A stretch of DNA of 22,260 nt from Chara braunii (lineage: Eukaryota > Streptophyta > Charophyceae > Charales > Characeae), in the NCBI GenBank assembly GCA_003427395.1, contig BFEA01000521.1, positions 629,398 to 651,657 of the forward strand, read 5' to 3'. Every line of letters starts with the position of its first letter. Position 1 is the first letter of the stretch. A program made the translations under genes and the position numbers. Positions 7,586 through 19,816 of this stretch are shown piece by piece. Under the pieces are notes generated by a model. That model was not told where the DNA came from, searched no databases, and was given only the letters and a program-made list of their open reading frames with translations.

Positions 7586-9075
7586 CGTGCGGGAGATTAC
7601 CTGCCTTTAGAAGAAAGTGGTCATGTAAATAAGGAAGTAGAGGTCTTGGAATCTGAAGAAGAGACCAATGGAAATGATGAGGATTTGGAAGTCACAGAGG
7701 CACGAGATTTATCTCAGCCTCAGCAGGGTACTTCAACTTCCTTGGATAAAAAAAAAAAAAAAAAAAGGAGAAGAAAACAAATAATAAACAGGAATCAGGC
7801 CACAAAGGTCTCTGGAATACGGGAATATCAGATTGAGTCACAAGGTCAAAAAAANGTTGGTCCAGCGGTATCTAACCAATAGAATGAAAAGATGGAAGCC
7901 GAATCTGCAGCAGAAGAGAAGCAACAGGATCAGACAACAGATCAAAGTGAAGGAAATACAATAGATAATGATCCTTTCCAGGCGGCCTTTGGACCAGCAC
8001 CAATGGAGGTGGATTCAGCTTCTTCTCCCACAGATTTTGAAATGGGGGAGGCAGGTCAGCAGTCTGATCCCGACATATCGGAGGAACAAAAAGCCAGTCA
8101 GCTAGCAGATTGGCTATTAAGTAATCTGAAAAACAGATTTGGGGAAGCTTCAGAGGATTTTTGGGATAAATCATATGAACAGCTTTTCTCTATGATTAAT
8201 AACAGTCCCAGTCTGAAAAAGGTGTTACAGACAGGGCTACCAGAAGGAACACAATGGTCGACTGTAAGTCAAAAAATATTGGACATTGTTCTAAGATTGT
8301 TTCATCCTTCCCCGAATGAGGAGGTTTCAAGGGCGCAGGACAACTCTGCAATTGTGGTAGTAGAGTCCCCCTTGGAATCAGTTAGGGGGGAAGGGGGGGA
8401 GGAGAAGAAAGAAATAGAAATGGAAAAAAACAGAGTACTAATAATTAATGAGGAGGGAGTCATTAAAGCACGGGAGGTGAACTCAAAGGAGGAAATGATA
8501 AAGGAGCAACGAGATGTCTCAGTCAGGGATCAGTGGACTAGGACTATAGAGATAGGGGGAGAAATTACAGACAGAAAATCAGCACCTTCCTCTCCTACTG
8601 AAGTAATATCCGGTTCTGTTCATGAGGAGGAAGATACGGATGATGTGAATGATAAAATCCTTTCTACTCAAAGGAATGATAGTAAGGATCTAGGCAAAAG
8701 ACAGAAACTGCGTCATGCATTGGAAAAAGGTCAAGCTGTAAGATCTCAATCAGCAAAAGGCAATCTGATCATTCCTGTTAGGAAAAAGGGTGGGAATGGG
8801 AAGTGGGGTTGTCACCCATAGGACAGGAGCAATATGGAGGGGTGACACTAAGGGGATGGACCACTTACGTGGACTACAGGAATGCAGGGGAGCGAACGTT
8901 TAAAAGGGATTTATTTGACTTTCTTTCCAAAAACTATGATTCGGGACCACAGGCAACATTCATGGAAATAGGAAGTCAAGCAAGAATGTCTACAAGGGAT
9001 ACTTTTGTGAAGTTTGAGGAAAACAAAGAAGCGGGTCTTCGATGGTTTGCTGGACCTTCAACAATTAAAGGTTAA
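7586..9075 (+). pseudogene. Upstream L1, ORF1 (decayed)
   Basis: Acidic, Glu/Lys/Ser-rich reading frame upstream of an endonuclease-RT ORF, in the position of an L1 ORF1. One frame (codons starting at 7586+3n) is open from 7586 to TAG 7880, then again to TAG 8819; reading continues in the next frame from about 8800 to 9075, so a frameshift lies near 8800-8820. No ATG lies in frame near the beginning, and a run of A (about 7749-7766) encodes poly-Lys followed by Arg and may have slipped. A middle segment (about 8095-8320) looks folded (Trp/Leu-rich). I see no CCHC knuckle, so the nucleic-acid-binding part is lost, shifted out of frame, or of another type. An N lies at 7855. The identification rests on position more than on a recognised domain. 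Confidence 0.5.
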
Positions 9076-9217
9076 GGCTAATGCAGTATGGACGATCACG
9101 GAAATTTCCACTTTTTTGTGCTCCATTCTACGGCGGGGTTTGCTGACAACTTCATCTGACTTGGATGGACGAAGTTGGGCACGGCAGGATTCTAAGGGTT
9201 GTTTGGAACAAGTTAAG

Positions 9218-12200
9218 ATGGACGCACTTCAAGCATTTTATGGCAAAAATCCATCCTGGCAGCGTGCTACCCAAACAACAGATTTGGATCTCAGGTCTCT
9301 TAATGTTAATGGGCTTGCAACTGGGGATGCTGAAAAGAGAAGATCCATTGTGGAGCAACTCAAGGGAGTGGGAGGGCGTTCTTGGCCAGACATCATCTGT
9401 ATCCAAGAAACATATCTCACAGATTCTCCTGCTCATAAACGAGCTCATAATCTAGCTTGGCCTTTCCAAAAATATCAGGCACATGCACCCTGGAGTGGAT
9501 CAGCAGGAGTGGCTATTTGGGTCCCCCCAGACTCACGAACTGAGATAGTATATTGTAAAAGTGATCAGGAGCAAGGGCGATGGATTTGTGTGTTGGTCAC
9601 GCTTGAGTTGGAAATACTATGTGTTCTTAATATTTATGGTCCAAACAATTTGCAAGATAGAAAACAAATTTTCCAGGATATTAGAGGGCACATTCCTAAT
9701 GGTGTTCCGGTGGTCATCACTGGGGACTTTAATGCTGCCCCGGACAGATGGTTGGATCGTTGGAAGATTCCACAATCTTGTCCTGAATATATTGAAGAAG
9801 ATGAAAGGATCATTCAACAACTATGTGATTCAGAAAATCTTTTTGATTCATATAGACGTATATTTCCTCAAGAACGTATGTACACATGTATTAGGAATTG
9901 TGGCACCTCACATCAATCTAGATCTCGTATAGATTTAATTCTTATGTCAGAGGATCTGGACAGGGCACTAGTGGGGGCCAACATTTTTCCTCAGAATCCT
10001 TGGCCAGGGGCTGATTATAAAATGTGCGCAGTCATTTTATATTTTCGAAAAAAAGTAGACCAAGGAAGGAGTTTTTATAAACTCAACACGTCTCTTCTTT
10101 CCCACATAGGTTTTAAAACTTATATTCAGGAAGTCTGGAAATTCTGACAGTCTACTAAAGAAAAGCATGATTCTTATATATCATGGTTCAACAACGGTTT
10201 AGTCTTCATGGCCAAAAAATGTAACGAATACTCTAAATTAATTGCCAAATCTAAATATTTACAGGAAATTCAAATTCAGGAACAAATTCTTAATTATGAA
10301 CAACAAACGGACACAATAACCCAATCTATGGATATACAAGAGCCGAAAAATCAACTTCTCACCTTTGCACAACAACGTTGGCAAGGACATTTGATCAGGG
10401 GAAAATTAACTAAACATCAGACCGAGGGTCAGATGGATGCTTCCTTTTTTGCATTAGTCCGATCAAGAGCCAGGAGATCGACTATTGAAGCTTTGATAGA
10501 TCCTACAAAACCACCACAGGAGGGGAATGTATCCTCAGCCAGAAGTCTGAAGACAGCCTATGATTTTTATAAAAATCTTTTTGTTTCGAATGTGAATAAG
10601 GAGAATACTGATCAAGATATAAAAAGTTTTTTGGAACCTATAACACAATCTCTATCACAGGATCAACGAGACAGGATGGAGGGGNCAGTCACTAAAGAAG
10701 AAATTTGGACTGCCTTGTTGCAAATGGAGGAAGACAAGACACCAGGGGTAGACGGTCTTCCTAAGGAATTTTGGGAGGCAATGTTGTCATCCTTCTCTGA
10801 GGATCTAATGGAATACTATGAACAGGTCAAACAAACTGGTCAAATGGGGGAAATAGTTAGTCAAGGAATCTTGTCCTTATTATACAAAAAAAGAGATAAA
10901 ACAAATATCAGAAATTATAGACCCATAACACTACTGACAGTGGTATATAAGATGTTGGCCAAAGCATTAGCAAACCGTTTTATACAAGTAATGGTTGGTA
11001 TTATTCATCCTTCCCAAACAGGATTCATTAAAGGAAGAAATATACAGGATAATATATTGCTAATTAATGAAATGATTAAGTTATCAAGGCAGAATCATCA
11101 GAATGCAACATTTGTATTTATTGATTTTGAGAAGGCATATGATCATGTAGATTGGCGCTTTCTTGAAGCCTGTAAGGAAAAATTAAAATTCGGTCCAAAT
11201 ATAAGAAGATGGATACACATACTTCATTCCAATGTCACTACTAGAGTTCAGGTCAATGGGTTACTTTCCCCAGAAATTCATCTTCAACGATCAGTACGAC
11301 AAGGAGATCCATTAACTCCTTTTCTTTTTTTTATTATCGTGGAAACTCTGGGAGCGAATATAAGAAGTAATCACAATCTAAGGCGTTTGCAGATTACAGG
11401 TATCCCAAAAGAGGCTATTCCAATTTGTTCTATGTTTGCTGATGATTTAACAATCATGATGGAGGCTTCGTCAGCAAACATGGAAGAAATGAAAGCTCTT
11501 ATGGATAAATTTTCCTTAATATCAAATATGGTAGTTACCTAGGGGAGTAAAACGCAAGGGTGGTGGATTCATTCTAACGGAGATAGACCTCCAGAAATAC
11601 CTAAAGTGAAATGGCTTCCACATGAGGTACTAGGGGTAGTGCTCACAACACAAGGAAGGCCTATTACTAATGATACATGAATATTTACTCAGGCATTGGA
11701 AAAAATGAAACAATGGAAGAATCAACATACATCCTTATTTGGTAGAAATCTTTTAATCAATAATGTGATATTGGCTTCTATATGGTACAAGACAGCAATA
11801 TGGGCTCTAAGCAAGGAATCAGCTAAGGGTCTTATCAAACAAATATCAGTTTTTCTGTGGAGAGGAAACCATGAGTCTCAAAATGTCATACCTCGGGTAG
11901 CATGGCATGTTCTGATCCAACCAAAAGACAAAAGGGGGCTAGGTATTCTGGATCCCTTACTCCAATGTCAAGCATTGACGCTACAATGGTTGAAAAGACT
12001 GATCATGGAAATAAATCTTCAATGACAGGTCCTAGCTTTGGAACAAATTCGACGATTGACACCTCCTACCACAAGAGAAGTTCGTCCTCTCATATGGATA
12101 GAGGATAGATACTGGAGCATACCCCGGCCACGTTTACAGTCTAAACATGAAGGAGAGAGAGGGGAGATCAGAAAGGATCTTAATTTAGATAATTTTTGGC

Positions 12201-12740
12201 CAAGGTTACTAAAAATATAGCGTGAACTCCCCATCCCCAATAAATCTCCTCCTTCTAGATATGAGGAAGTCCTCAGGCAACACATTTTTGGTAATAGATG
12301 GATTACTAACCCAAATGGACAAGTGTTTACGAGTTTTGAGTCTCCTTGGTCCACATGGGTCAAGTCAGGGGTTGTGAGGATTAAGGACTTTTGGGATCCA
12401 GCAAGCAAAAATTGAAAATCATCGGCACAATTAAAAAAAGAGATTCGATATGCTAGAAATCTTAATGACAATTTGGAGTTGCTACTGACATCTATCCCTC
12501 TGGCTTTGATAGTCATTCTTAAAAAAGGATCGTTTTTTTTGGAGGCCGACTGGGTTTGTGCTATTCAGCCAGATGAGGTCCAGGTAATAGGTCAAATAAT
12601 TAATGTGCATCCAAGAGGAACTCTGGTTAATATATGTCAGTTCCAGAAGGATTACACAATAGTACAAGGTCAACAAGATAGGGTTTCGTTTTTTCCTTAT
12701 AAAATAATGTATAGAATCAGGGTATTGTATTGTTCATTGT
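9218..12740 (+). pseudogene. Upstream L1, ORF2: endonuclease-reverse transcriptase (decayed, 3'-truncated)
   Basis: One frame carries the whole protein, so the damage is stops, not shifts: TGA 10145, TAG 11540, TGA 11678, TGA 12023, TAG 12218 and TGA 12413. The AP-type endonuclease (about 9280-10060) shows LNVNGL, QET, IYGPN, GDFN, YTC and SRIDLIL, but the last catalytic pair, normally SDH, reads ADY, so the His is lost. The reverse transcriptase (about 10690-11540) shows TPGVDGLP, NYRPITLL, QTGFIKGR, FIDFEKAYDHVDW, VRQGDPL and FADD (11434-11445). After the RT the usual L1 C-terminal region runs to about 12740 and stops there, short by roughly 265 codons relative to the downstream L1, including its zinc-finger part. 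AT-rich compared with the downstream element. ATG at 9218 is a plausible start. An N lies at 10685. Not functional. Confidence 0.88.
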
Positions 12741-12767
12741 CTAAGCAGTCGCCCGAAAGCGAAGGTG
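12700..12767. other. Junction between the two L1 elements
   Basis: AT-rich coding sequence of the upstream ORF2 gives way to GC-richer sequence around 12740-12750, just before the ATG (12768) of the downstream ORF1. There is no poly(A), no direct repeat matching the start of the upstream element, and no more than a few tens of bases of downstream 5' UTR. The exact breakpoint cannot be fixed from one copy. Confidence 0.6.
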
Positions 12768-15562
12768 ATGGCAAACCAAAATCCGAATGGGAGGTATGTC
12801 CCCCCAATTCCATCGGCGTCAGCTAGAGCTACTAAAAGGTTGAGGGAATCTGTTGTGAGGGAATCTGTTGTGAGGGAATCTGTTGGTGGTTGTTATTCGC
12901 AGGGAGTGTGTCCTGACGATGCTTCACTGGGGGAGGTTGTAGAGGGGCCAGATGGTAAACGCTTCGTAGTAAATGGGCAAGTCAACGCGGTGAAGGATGC
13001 ATGGTTGAAAGATCATACGGTGATAGTAACTTTTCAAGGAGAAGCAATAAATTTGTCAAGACAAGTGAAGGAGGATCTAATCAGGGCTTATGGAGACGGT
13101 TGGTTTGCGAAGAGGATTTTCGGTCTAGATGCAGAGCGGGGAAGAGTGAAATTTGAAGGCGCAAACGTAGTTTCATACGTAGCAAGGTCAGAGCAGATTG
13201 CGACGTGGTTGCTACAACAGAAGGAACTAAGGATCAAGCTCCAAGAATCGGAGGAGTATATTGTGTCCTTTAAACCATGGCTTCCTCTTCAAGAGCTCAG
13301 AGAAGTCAGACTTCAAGAAGCAGAAATGAAATTTTGGATCATGGCCCTGCGTGTTCCCCTTGATGCTTACTATTATTTAAGAAGTGCAGTACAAGGGATT
13401 TTTGGCGATGTCCTACATATGCACCCACCAGAATTTGACAGCACAAGGCCAAAACTGATGAAGGTGAAACTGGACATGCCACCGGAGGTGCGCGACAAGG
13501 TGGAAGACATGTTAGTTATTGAAGGCCCGACTGGGGAGATGTGGAGAGTGGAGATTGCCACGCCATACACAGACTGGTGCAGGTGCTGCAAATGGTATTT
13601 TCATACGGATAGTAACTGCCCCAGAGCTCGACAAGGGGAGGAGAGGGGTAGTAAGTTAACCGGCAGACCAGGAGGGCACAAGGCAAGATTCTTTGAACAC
13701 CAGCAAAGGCAGGAAAGCCAAGTGAGAGACTCGATAGCGGCAAAACGCGAAGTTAATGAGAGGCACCAAGCCAGGTCACAAGCCAGGGCGTCAGCCAGCG
13801 CACAAGCTCAGGGCCAAGATGGGCAGATCAGGGCGCAACTAGAGACGTACCCCTGAGCAGCAGCCAAGATGTCAGAGGCATAGGTTCGGAACAACAATTT
13901 GAATACGCGAGCGGCCTCATACGGGAGCAGGGCCAATTTCGTCAGGGGAACGGACCAGGAAGTAGGGGAGCAACGGCGAATGCGGTTCAAGGGACTTGGG
14001 GACAGGCCAGCCCGTCTGGAAGGGTGGGTGGACCGGATACAGGGGAACAACAACTGAGAGGACATGTTAACTACGCAACACCATTGGAACACACAATGGG
14101 CCCTCCTCTAACGGCCCCTTGGCCGGACAGAACGCAGTGGCAGGAAGGAATCTACTACGAGGAAAGGGAGTTCCCTTTGCCAGAACACCAGCAGTGGCAA
14201 GAACCGTTGTGGGGCATTGAGTCCCATGACGTCCAAATGCACATGGGACAACATGTTCAAGAATCGGGCTTCCCACTGGGGCCGGTATGTCCTCGCCCAA
14301 GGTACCCTTCTAATCAGTATAACTGGAGAGACTTGCTCCCTCAGTGCCGAGAGTCCCAGCAGGTAACGCCCGGGCCCTCATGGAGATCTGCGAGGCCGGG
14401 GCCTTCGAGACTCGGTAGAAGACTCAACAGTGGGGATTGGAGGGATCAGGCGAAAGCAATTGGGAGCAATAGGAGGGACAGCTGGAGGGATCAAGGGAGG
14501 CGCAGGGAGGAAGATTAGAGGGATTATGCTCACTTGAGACCTGGAGAGGAATTGCGGACTGGCACAGGGAGGGGTGTACTGGAAGGATCACAGGCTAGAC
14601 AACGCGATTCAAGGGGTAACAGGAGCGGCTTGAATAAAGCCCCAGAGCAAACAGAAGGGGTAGAACACATTCAAGGAGATCTGTCAAGGTCATCGGCATC
14701 GTCTCAATCGAAAGTGAGGTGGGGTAGTGAGTGGTACGAAGGAGAGAAGGCATTGGAATGCTCAGAAGGGGAGAGGTCGTCCATGCTCAGCTCGGCTGCA
14801 ATAAAACCGCCAGGGATTGAAGAGACAATGGGGGAGGGGAATCTGTTCCAGGTCCAAGATGGAAGAGCGGATACCCTTCGCAGGAGCCAAGTAGATAAGG
14901 TTCAAAGAAGACTGGTGCCATTACTCTGCACAATGGCCAATGATGGAGTGTACTTCCTCGCCCTGGCTCAAACAGACGGGGTGCCTGTACTACCTTCAGT
15001 GGATGTCGTCCGTTCCCCCACCCCTTCTGAAATTGTTGAGTTCACTAAGTCACTGTATGACCAACACGTTCCGATCCGATTGATCCCGCGTTCTTCAATG
15101 GTGAATCTGATAGTGGAATCCGGGGAACAGTATTATAAACTGTATTTTCCTCTGCTAGATGCACGCATCCCACCGGAACTGGCAGATTCGTTGACACAAG
15201 ATGGAGTGCGGTGGGTCCACATGTCGGAACTGGCAGACCAGTTCACGTAGGAATTGGAACTGATAAAGATCATACCGGACATCTCTGCTCTTGTTTTAAG
15301 AAACGCCAACCAGAAATTGCAGGCGAACGAGTGTCTGCTCTCCCCATTCCTAGAGAAGGCGCTCACTGCAGATTGGCAGTTGTTCTCTGAGTCCAACTCA
15401 TCAAGAGGTAGTACGCGTGACAGATCTAGAGCCTCGCACAGATCTCGTGGCACCAAGACGTCAGGCGTGGAGAGACACTCGCAACAACACTCGGAGCAAG
15501 TGTTGGTTCAGACCTGCATCCAAGACCAAGCGGGAACAGAGGGGACCAATGGAGAAACTTAA
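12768..15562 (+). pseudogene. Downstream L1, ORF1: DUF4283-like plus CCHC RNA-binding protein (two or three lesions)
   Basis: Probable RNA-binding chaperone of the L1 RNP. ATG at 12768 opens a frame to TGA 13854-13856. Residues about 60-265 match the plant L1 DUF4283 pattern (WLLQQ, FKPWLPLQE, FWIMALRVPLDAYYYL). A canonical CCHC knuckle follows: C271, C274, H279, C284. Reading continues in another frame that is open from at least 13802, so a one-base shift lies near 13800-13850. This second part is Gln/Arg/Gly-rich, has TAG at 14516, then a compact hydrophobic segment (about 14900-15240), TAG at 15248, and ends at TAA 15560-15562. That end overlaps the ORF2 start by 14 nt. The total of about 930 codons is long for an L1 ORF1. 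TAG 15248 could instead be the natural end. The extra C-terminal segment matches no family I can name. Confidence 0.75.
12843..12887 (+). repeat. Three 15-bp repeats inside ORF1
   Basis: GAGGGAATCTGTTGT occurs twice, followed by a third copy ending TTGG. In frame they encode RESVV, RESVV, RESVG near the N-terminus of the downstream ORF1. The array keeps the frame. Confidence 0.9.
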
Positions 15563-18500
15563 GTTAGTATCTTGGAATGCTAGGGGGCTGGGGGATACCA
15601 ACGGGAGATTTAAAAGAAGAAGCCTCAAGTCTTGGATTCACGATTGGAGTAGGAACTGTATTATGTTGCAGGAGACAAAGTTGAATGAGGACAAGATCAG
15701 AGACCTGGGCCCTTGGTGGGACGGGCCCCAAATCTGGTCCCCTGCTCAGGGAACCAGAGGAGGAGTCTGTATCCTGCTGCACAGAGACTTGCAGGTCCGA
15801 GTGATTGATAAAGAGGCATACATCTGGGGGTGCTGGGCGTGGATGAGAGTTGAGGTGGGAGCGGATGAGTGGCTGCTCATGACAGTGTATGCTCCCACAA
15901 ATCTAAAAGACAGGGAGACCTTTTTCAGAATTCTAATTCTGAACATTCCTAAGGTGGAGAAGGTTATTCTGGCGGGAGATTGGAACAGGTCCTTGGATGA
16001 TGCGCTCCGCCTGGACTCTGGGAGTGCCGGACAGAAGGATGTAGAAACGTTGCTACAACTGATAGAGACCCTGTCTATGACGGATCCGTTTCGGCTTTTG
16101 AACCCGGATGACTCAGGTTTTACCTGCTTCTCCAATCTCCATCACAACAGGCAGAGGATAACCCGACGCCGTTTAGATTACCTGCTGGTGTCGGATCAAG
16201 TGCTGCCCAGCTTAGTATCGGTAAGACACATTTGCAACCCGCTATCAGACCACAAGCTTGTGTCAGCGGATATCAGACTGCAGGAGGGATGCAAAAGGGG
16301 CAAAGGATTTTTCAGGCTAAATAAGCAAGTCCTGGAAAATCCAGGTGTCAGGGAGTGTGTTGATGATCACATGGGCAGGTGGGAAACTGCTAGAGAATTT
16401 TTCGAAGACACAGCAGAGTGGTTGGACGGGGGACTGACTATCATATCCGGGGTTCTAGATGTGTGCTCTAGAGTGTTGGCGAAGAAGAGGAATGTGAAAG
16501 AGGCAGAATGTAGGAAAAGGGTAGAGGAAGCTGAGGGAAGATGGAAGCCCACCCCATATCAGCAATGGTATGGGCAGCACAGAGAGAGAGGAGAATGGAG
16601 GAATGGGACAAGATACAACAAGACAAGCAGAGAAGGTGGACTTAGACGCTTAAAGAGAAAGGGATAGAAACTTATGACTTGATGACCAAGGAAACATTCC
16701 AAAAACTACAGCCTAGAAGAGCCTCTCATCAGACGGTGGAACTTCGCCACCCCTTCGACAGCAGCGCCCCGAATGCAGCGACGGCCTCAGGCATGCTACA
16801 TTACGCAAAGCTGTATTATGAAGACATACTCACTTCAAGACGACCACAAGAGGACCCGGCTTCGGATTTATCAACTTCTTCAGACATGTGGGAGGACACG
16901 AACGTTGAGCTTTCGGATAGGGCGAGATTGGATTTGGACAGACCAGTAACGCTGGAAGAACTATCTCAGACAGTCAAGTCCATGGCCAAGGGTAAATCGC
17001 CAGGCATAGATGGTTTGACAGTGGAATTCTACAACGCGACTTGGGGCTCGTTAGGCCCAAAGCTAGTGGAGTTGTATAATCAGATTTTGGTAGACGGTCG
17101 CTTGGGAAAAGGGATGACACATGGTGTGATCAGCATGCTGTTTAAAAAGGGCGATAAGACTGAGGTTAGGAATTGGCGTCCAATCTCGCTGTTGAATGTG
17201 TCCTACAAGATCTTGGCGAAGACATTGGCGCGTAGATTGGGGTGTCACTTACCTGATTTGGTTGAAGGAGATCAGGGAGCGTTTGTACAAGGGAGGTCGA
17301 TTTTCAATAATATAGTTACAGCGCTGGAAGTCTTGGAGTGGGTGCAGTCTGAAAGCATGAATACGGTAGTCCTTCTGTTGGATCTTGAAAATGCCTACGA
17401 CAAAGTTGGCTGGCCCTTTGTCTTCACAACGCTGAGAAGAATGGGCTTTGGCTCTCCTTTCTGCAAATGGCTTGTAGCAATGTATACCTTCTCATCTTCA
17501 GTCGTAATGATTAATGGCCACTTGTCAAAGTCCTTCAAGCTCTCAAGGTCCTTGAGGCAAGGATATCCACTTGCCCCACTGTTATTCGTTCTACAGATGG
17601 AGGTGCTCTTGAACAGAATCCGCAGAAACCAGATCATCAAAGGCTTGACCCTGCACAGCGGTACACAATGCAAGGTTAAAGCCCTCGCTGATGACCTATT
17701 CGTCATCAGCGAGAACTCAAGCGCCTCACTGAGCACATTGAAGGGTATCCTACATGAATATTCGGCGCTGTCGGAGGCCTCGGTCAACTGGAACAAATCG
17801 GTGTTTCTCTTGCCTGCACAATTCGAGTTATCGGTGCAACGGGGAATGAAGAGGATTCTAGAGGGAGAAGAGGAGAGGTTCCTGGGAGTGCTAGTTAGTC
17901 TTCAAATAGGAGTCTCCGCACAAGGAATGCTGCTGCAGCAAAGAGTCGCCACAAGACTGCGAGTTTGGGGACTTGTCTAGCACTTGTCGATCATTGGGAG
18001 AGCTTTGGTAGCCAATATGACGTTGTTCTCTATCATGTGGTTTGTGTGTACAGTGAGAGAAGTATCGGAGAGCGTGTGGAAGGCTGTCAAGAGGCTGGTG
18101 GCTCGGTTTATTTGGAAACCGAATGCGAAGGAGGGGGAAGGTTTTCTGGTGAAAGTGGCTTGGGAACTCCTTACCTTCCCACGCTGTGAGGGAGGGTTGA
18201 ACCTGGTCGATCCGGCGAAGAAGAATCAAGCACAACTCAGTTTGTGGGTTGCTAAAGTTGCAAGCGCCCTAGTGAAGGAGCACTGGATAGAACTGGCGGA
18301 ACAGATATTGATGAGAGAATGGGGCCTAAGTCGCGCACAGGACGTGTGGTGCTGCCTGTTCATCCCCTCTTTCCAAAGGAAGAGAGTGAAGTCACGGTTT
18401 TGGAAGGAAGTCCTTAAGGCTTGGAGCAACCTTCCACCAGACACAAGCACCAAACCACAGACAAAGGAGGAAGTACAGACCCAATTACTCTTCGAGAACC

Positions 18501-19816
18501 CCCAGATTGTTGACAAGGGCGGGAACCAGTTCGAGGCCGATGCGTTGGCAGGTTCGTTTGGGTTGGCCTGGATTCGTAAAGGCATAGTCACCATTGGGGA
18601 CCTGTGGAACCACTTATTGGGGTCGTGGAGGCGGCTAGAAGACGTGCAGGAGATCCTCATCCCACTGAGAAACATCGAACCGCACCTGCAACAGATATTG
18701 GAAGCCATTCCGATAGAATGGCGTGAGCTGCTAGGCCCGGAGGGCATTGACCCAGTGGGCACCTGGTACTGTGCAAATGGTGAGGACGCGGATGAAGTGT
18801 GGGAAATGCTTGAAATTCTGCCTAGTGGCTTCAGGAGAGTTCGAAGATGGAAGTGCCAGCGAACATCAAACGAGTTAGTGGCCAGCAACGAAGAGATCAT
18901 CAAGACCTGGAGCAATCCCCCACAGGCAAGGATAGTGGGTAAAGGAGGCACAGTGGAAGAGCGGAAGAAGTGGACATGGGTGGGCCATTCACCGCTGAGG
19001 AAACTCTGTATCGACCCAGCAGCTTGGAGCTGGGCTACAGAAGACGTAAAGCAACCCCAACTACCTCTATCTGATTACTCGGTTGCAAAGGGTTATAACA
19101 TGAGACTGAAAACCGGGAATAGAAGATCACCGGCTCAGGTGGCAATCAGCAGGTGGCAGGCAGTTATCTCAGAAGATCTGTCGGAGGCTGGACCGTCATT
19201 TCAGGCCCTGTGGGAGTCGTTGACATATCTCCCGAACGGCAAGCAGGTTGCGATACTGTGGCAAATGTCGTTGGTGGTAACACCCTCAGCGGTCTGGCTC
19301 GTCAGCAGAGGAATGCAAGTAGAACTAAAGTGCCCCCGTTGCAACTGGCCATTCGAATCCACGAGACACCTCTGGTGGGAGTGCCCTGCATCTCGAAGAG
19401 TTTGGAAGTGGTGGAAACTCCACTGGCAGCGATTTGGGGACCCAGTGGTCGACTGGGAGGAGAAATGGGTCCTCCTGGGGTTCCTCCCAGCAGGAGTACA
19501 CAGGAACCGGGGATGGCCCTACATTGCGCAGGTAGTAAGGGGGCTTCTCTGCGAGATTATTTGGAAAGACAGGAATAGGGCAAGATTCGAGAGAAGGCCC
19601 TTCTCAGATGTGGAGATAAAAAAGGCAGTGAGACAGGGGCTGAGGGAAGCGATCAGAGTGGACTGGAGGAAAAGAGCAAAGGCCGGTAAGGTGAGCAGAA
19701 GGCAACTGCGTTGGTTTTTGAATACTTGGGCGCATTGTCACCAGCTGGCTGGAGTTCACAGGACCAAGGGACTGGTCTTTTCTCCCTGGGTGAAAGAGCC
19801 AGCACAGGACAGGTAG
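15549..19816 (+). pseudogene. Downstream L1, ORF2: endonuclease-RT-zinc finger (nearly intact)
   Basis: Polyprotein for target-primed reverse transcription. ATG at 15549 is chosen because the endonuclease begins six codons later. All AP-endonuclease catalytic positions are present: N10, E42, Y114, D144/N146 (GDWN), T192, D210, D234/H235 (SDH). The reverse transcriptase (about 16920-17980) has SPGIDGLT, NWRPISLLN, GAFVQGRS, LDLENAYDKVGW, LRQGYPLAP and ALADD (17681-17695; LADD in place of the usual FADD). The C-terminal region carries a CPRC...HLWWEC zinc finger (about 19331-19385) and ends at TAG 19814-19816. Lesions: a frameshift inside the GAGAGAGAGG run near 16580, TAG at 16643, and TAG at 17978. 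Outside these the frame is clean over 1.4 kb, so the copy is fairly young but not autonomous as assembled. Homopolymer or GA-run errors could account for the frameshift. Confidence 0.92.

Noticed and set aside
9218-12740. In-frame TGA/TAG codons as evidence of a reassigned genetic code.
   Set aside because: The downstream ORF2 and the beta-helix gene read through long stretches without internal stops and end at ordinary TAG stops; mutational decay is simpler.
17684-17715. CTGATGA followed by a local palindrome, hammerhead-like on first sight.
   Set aside because: It is the LADD catalytic codons of the reverse transcriptase, and no GAAA with stem II follows.
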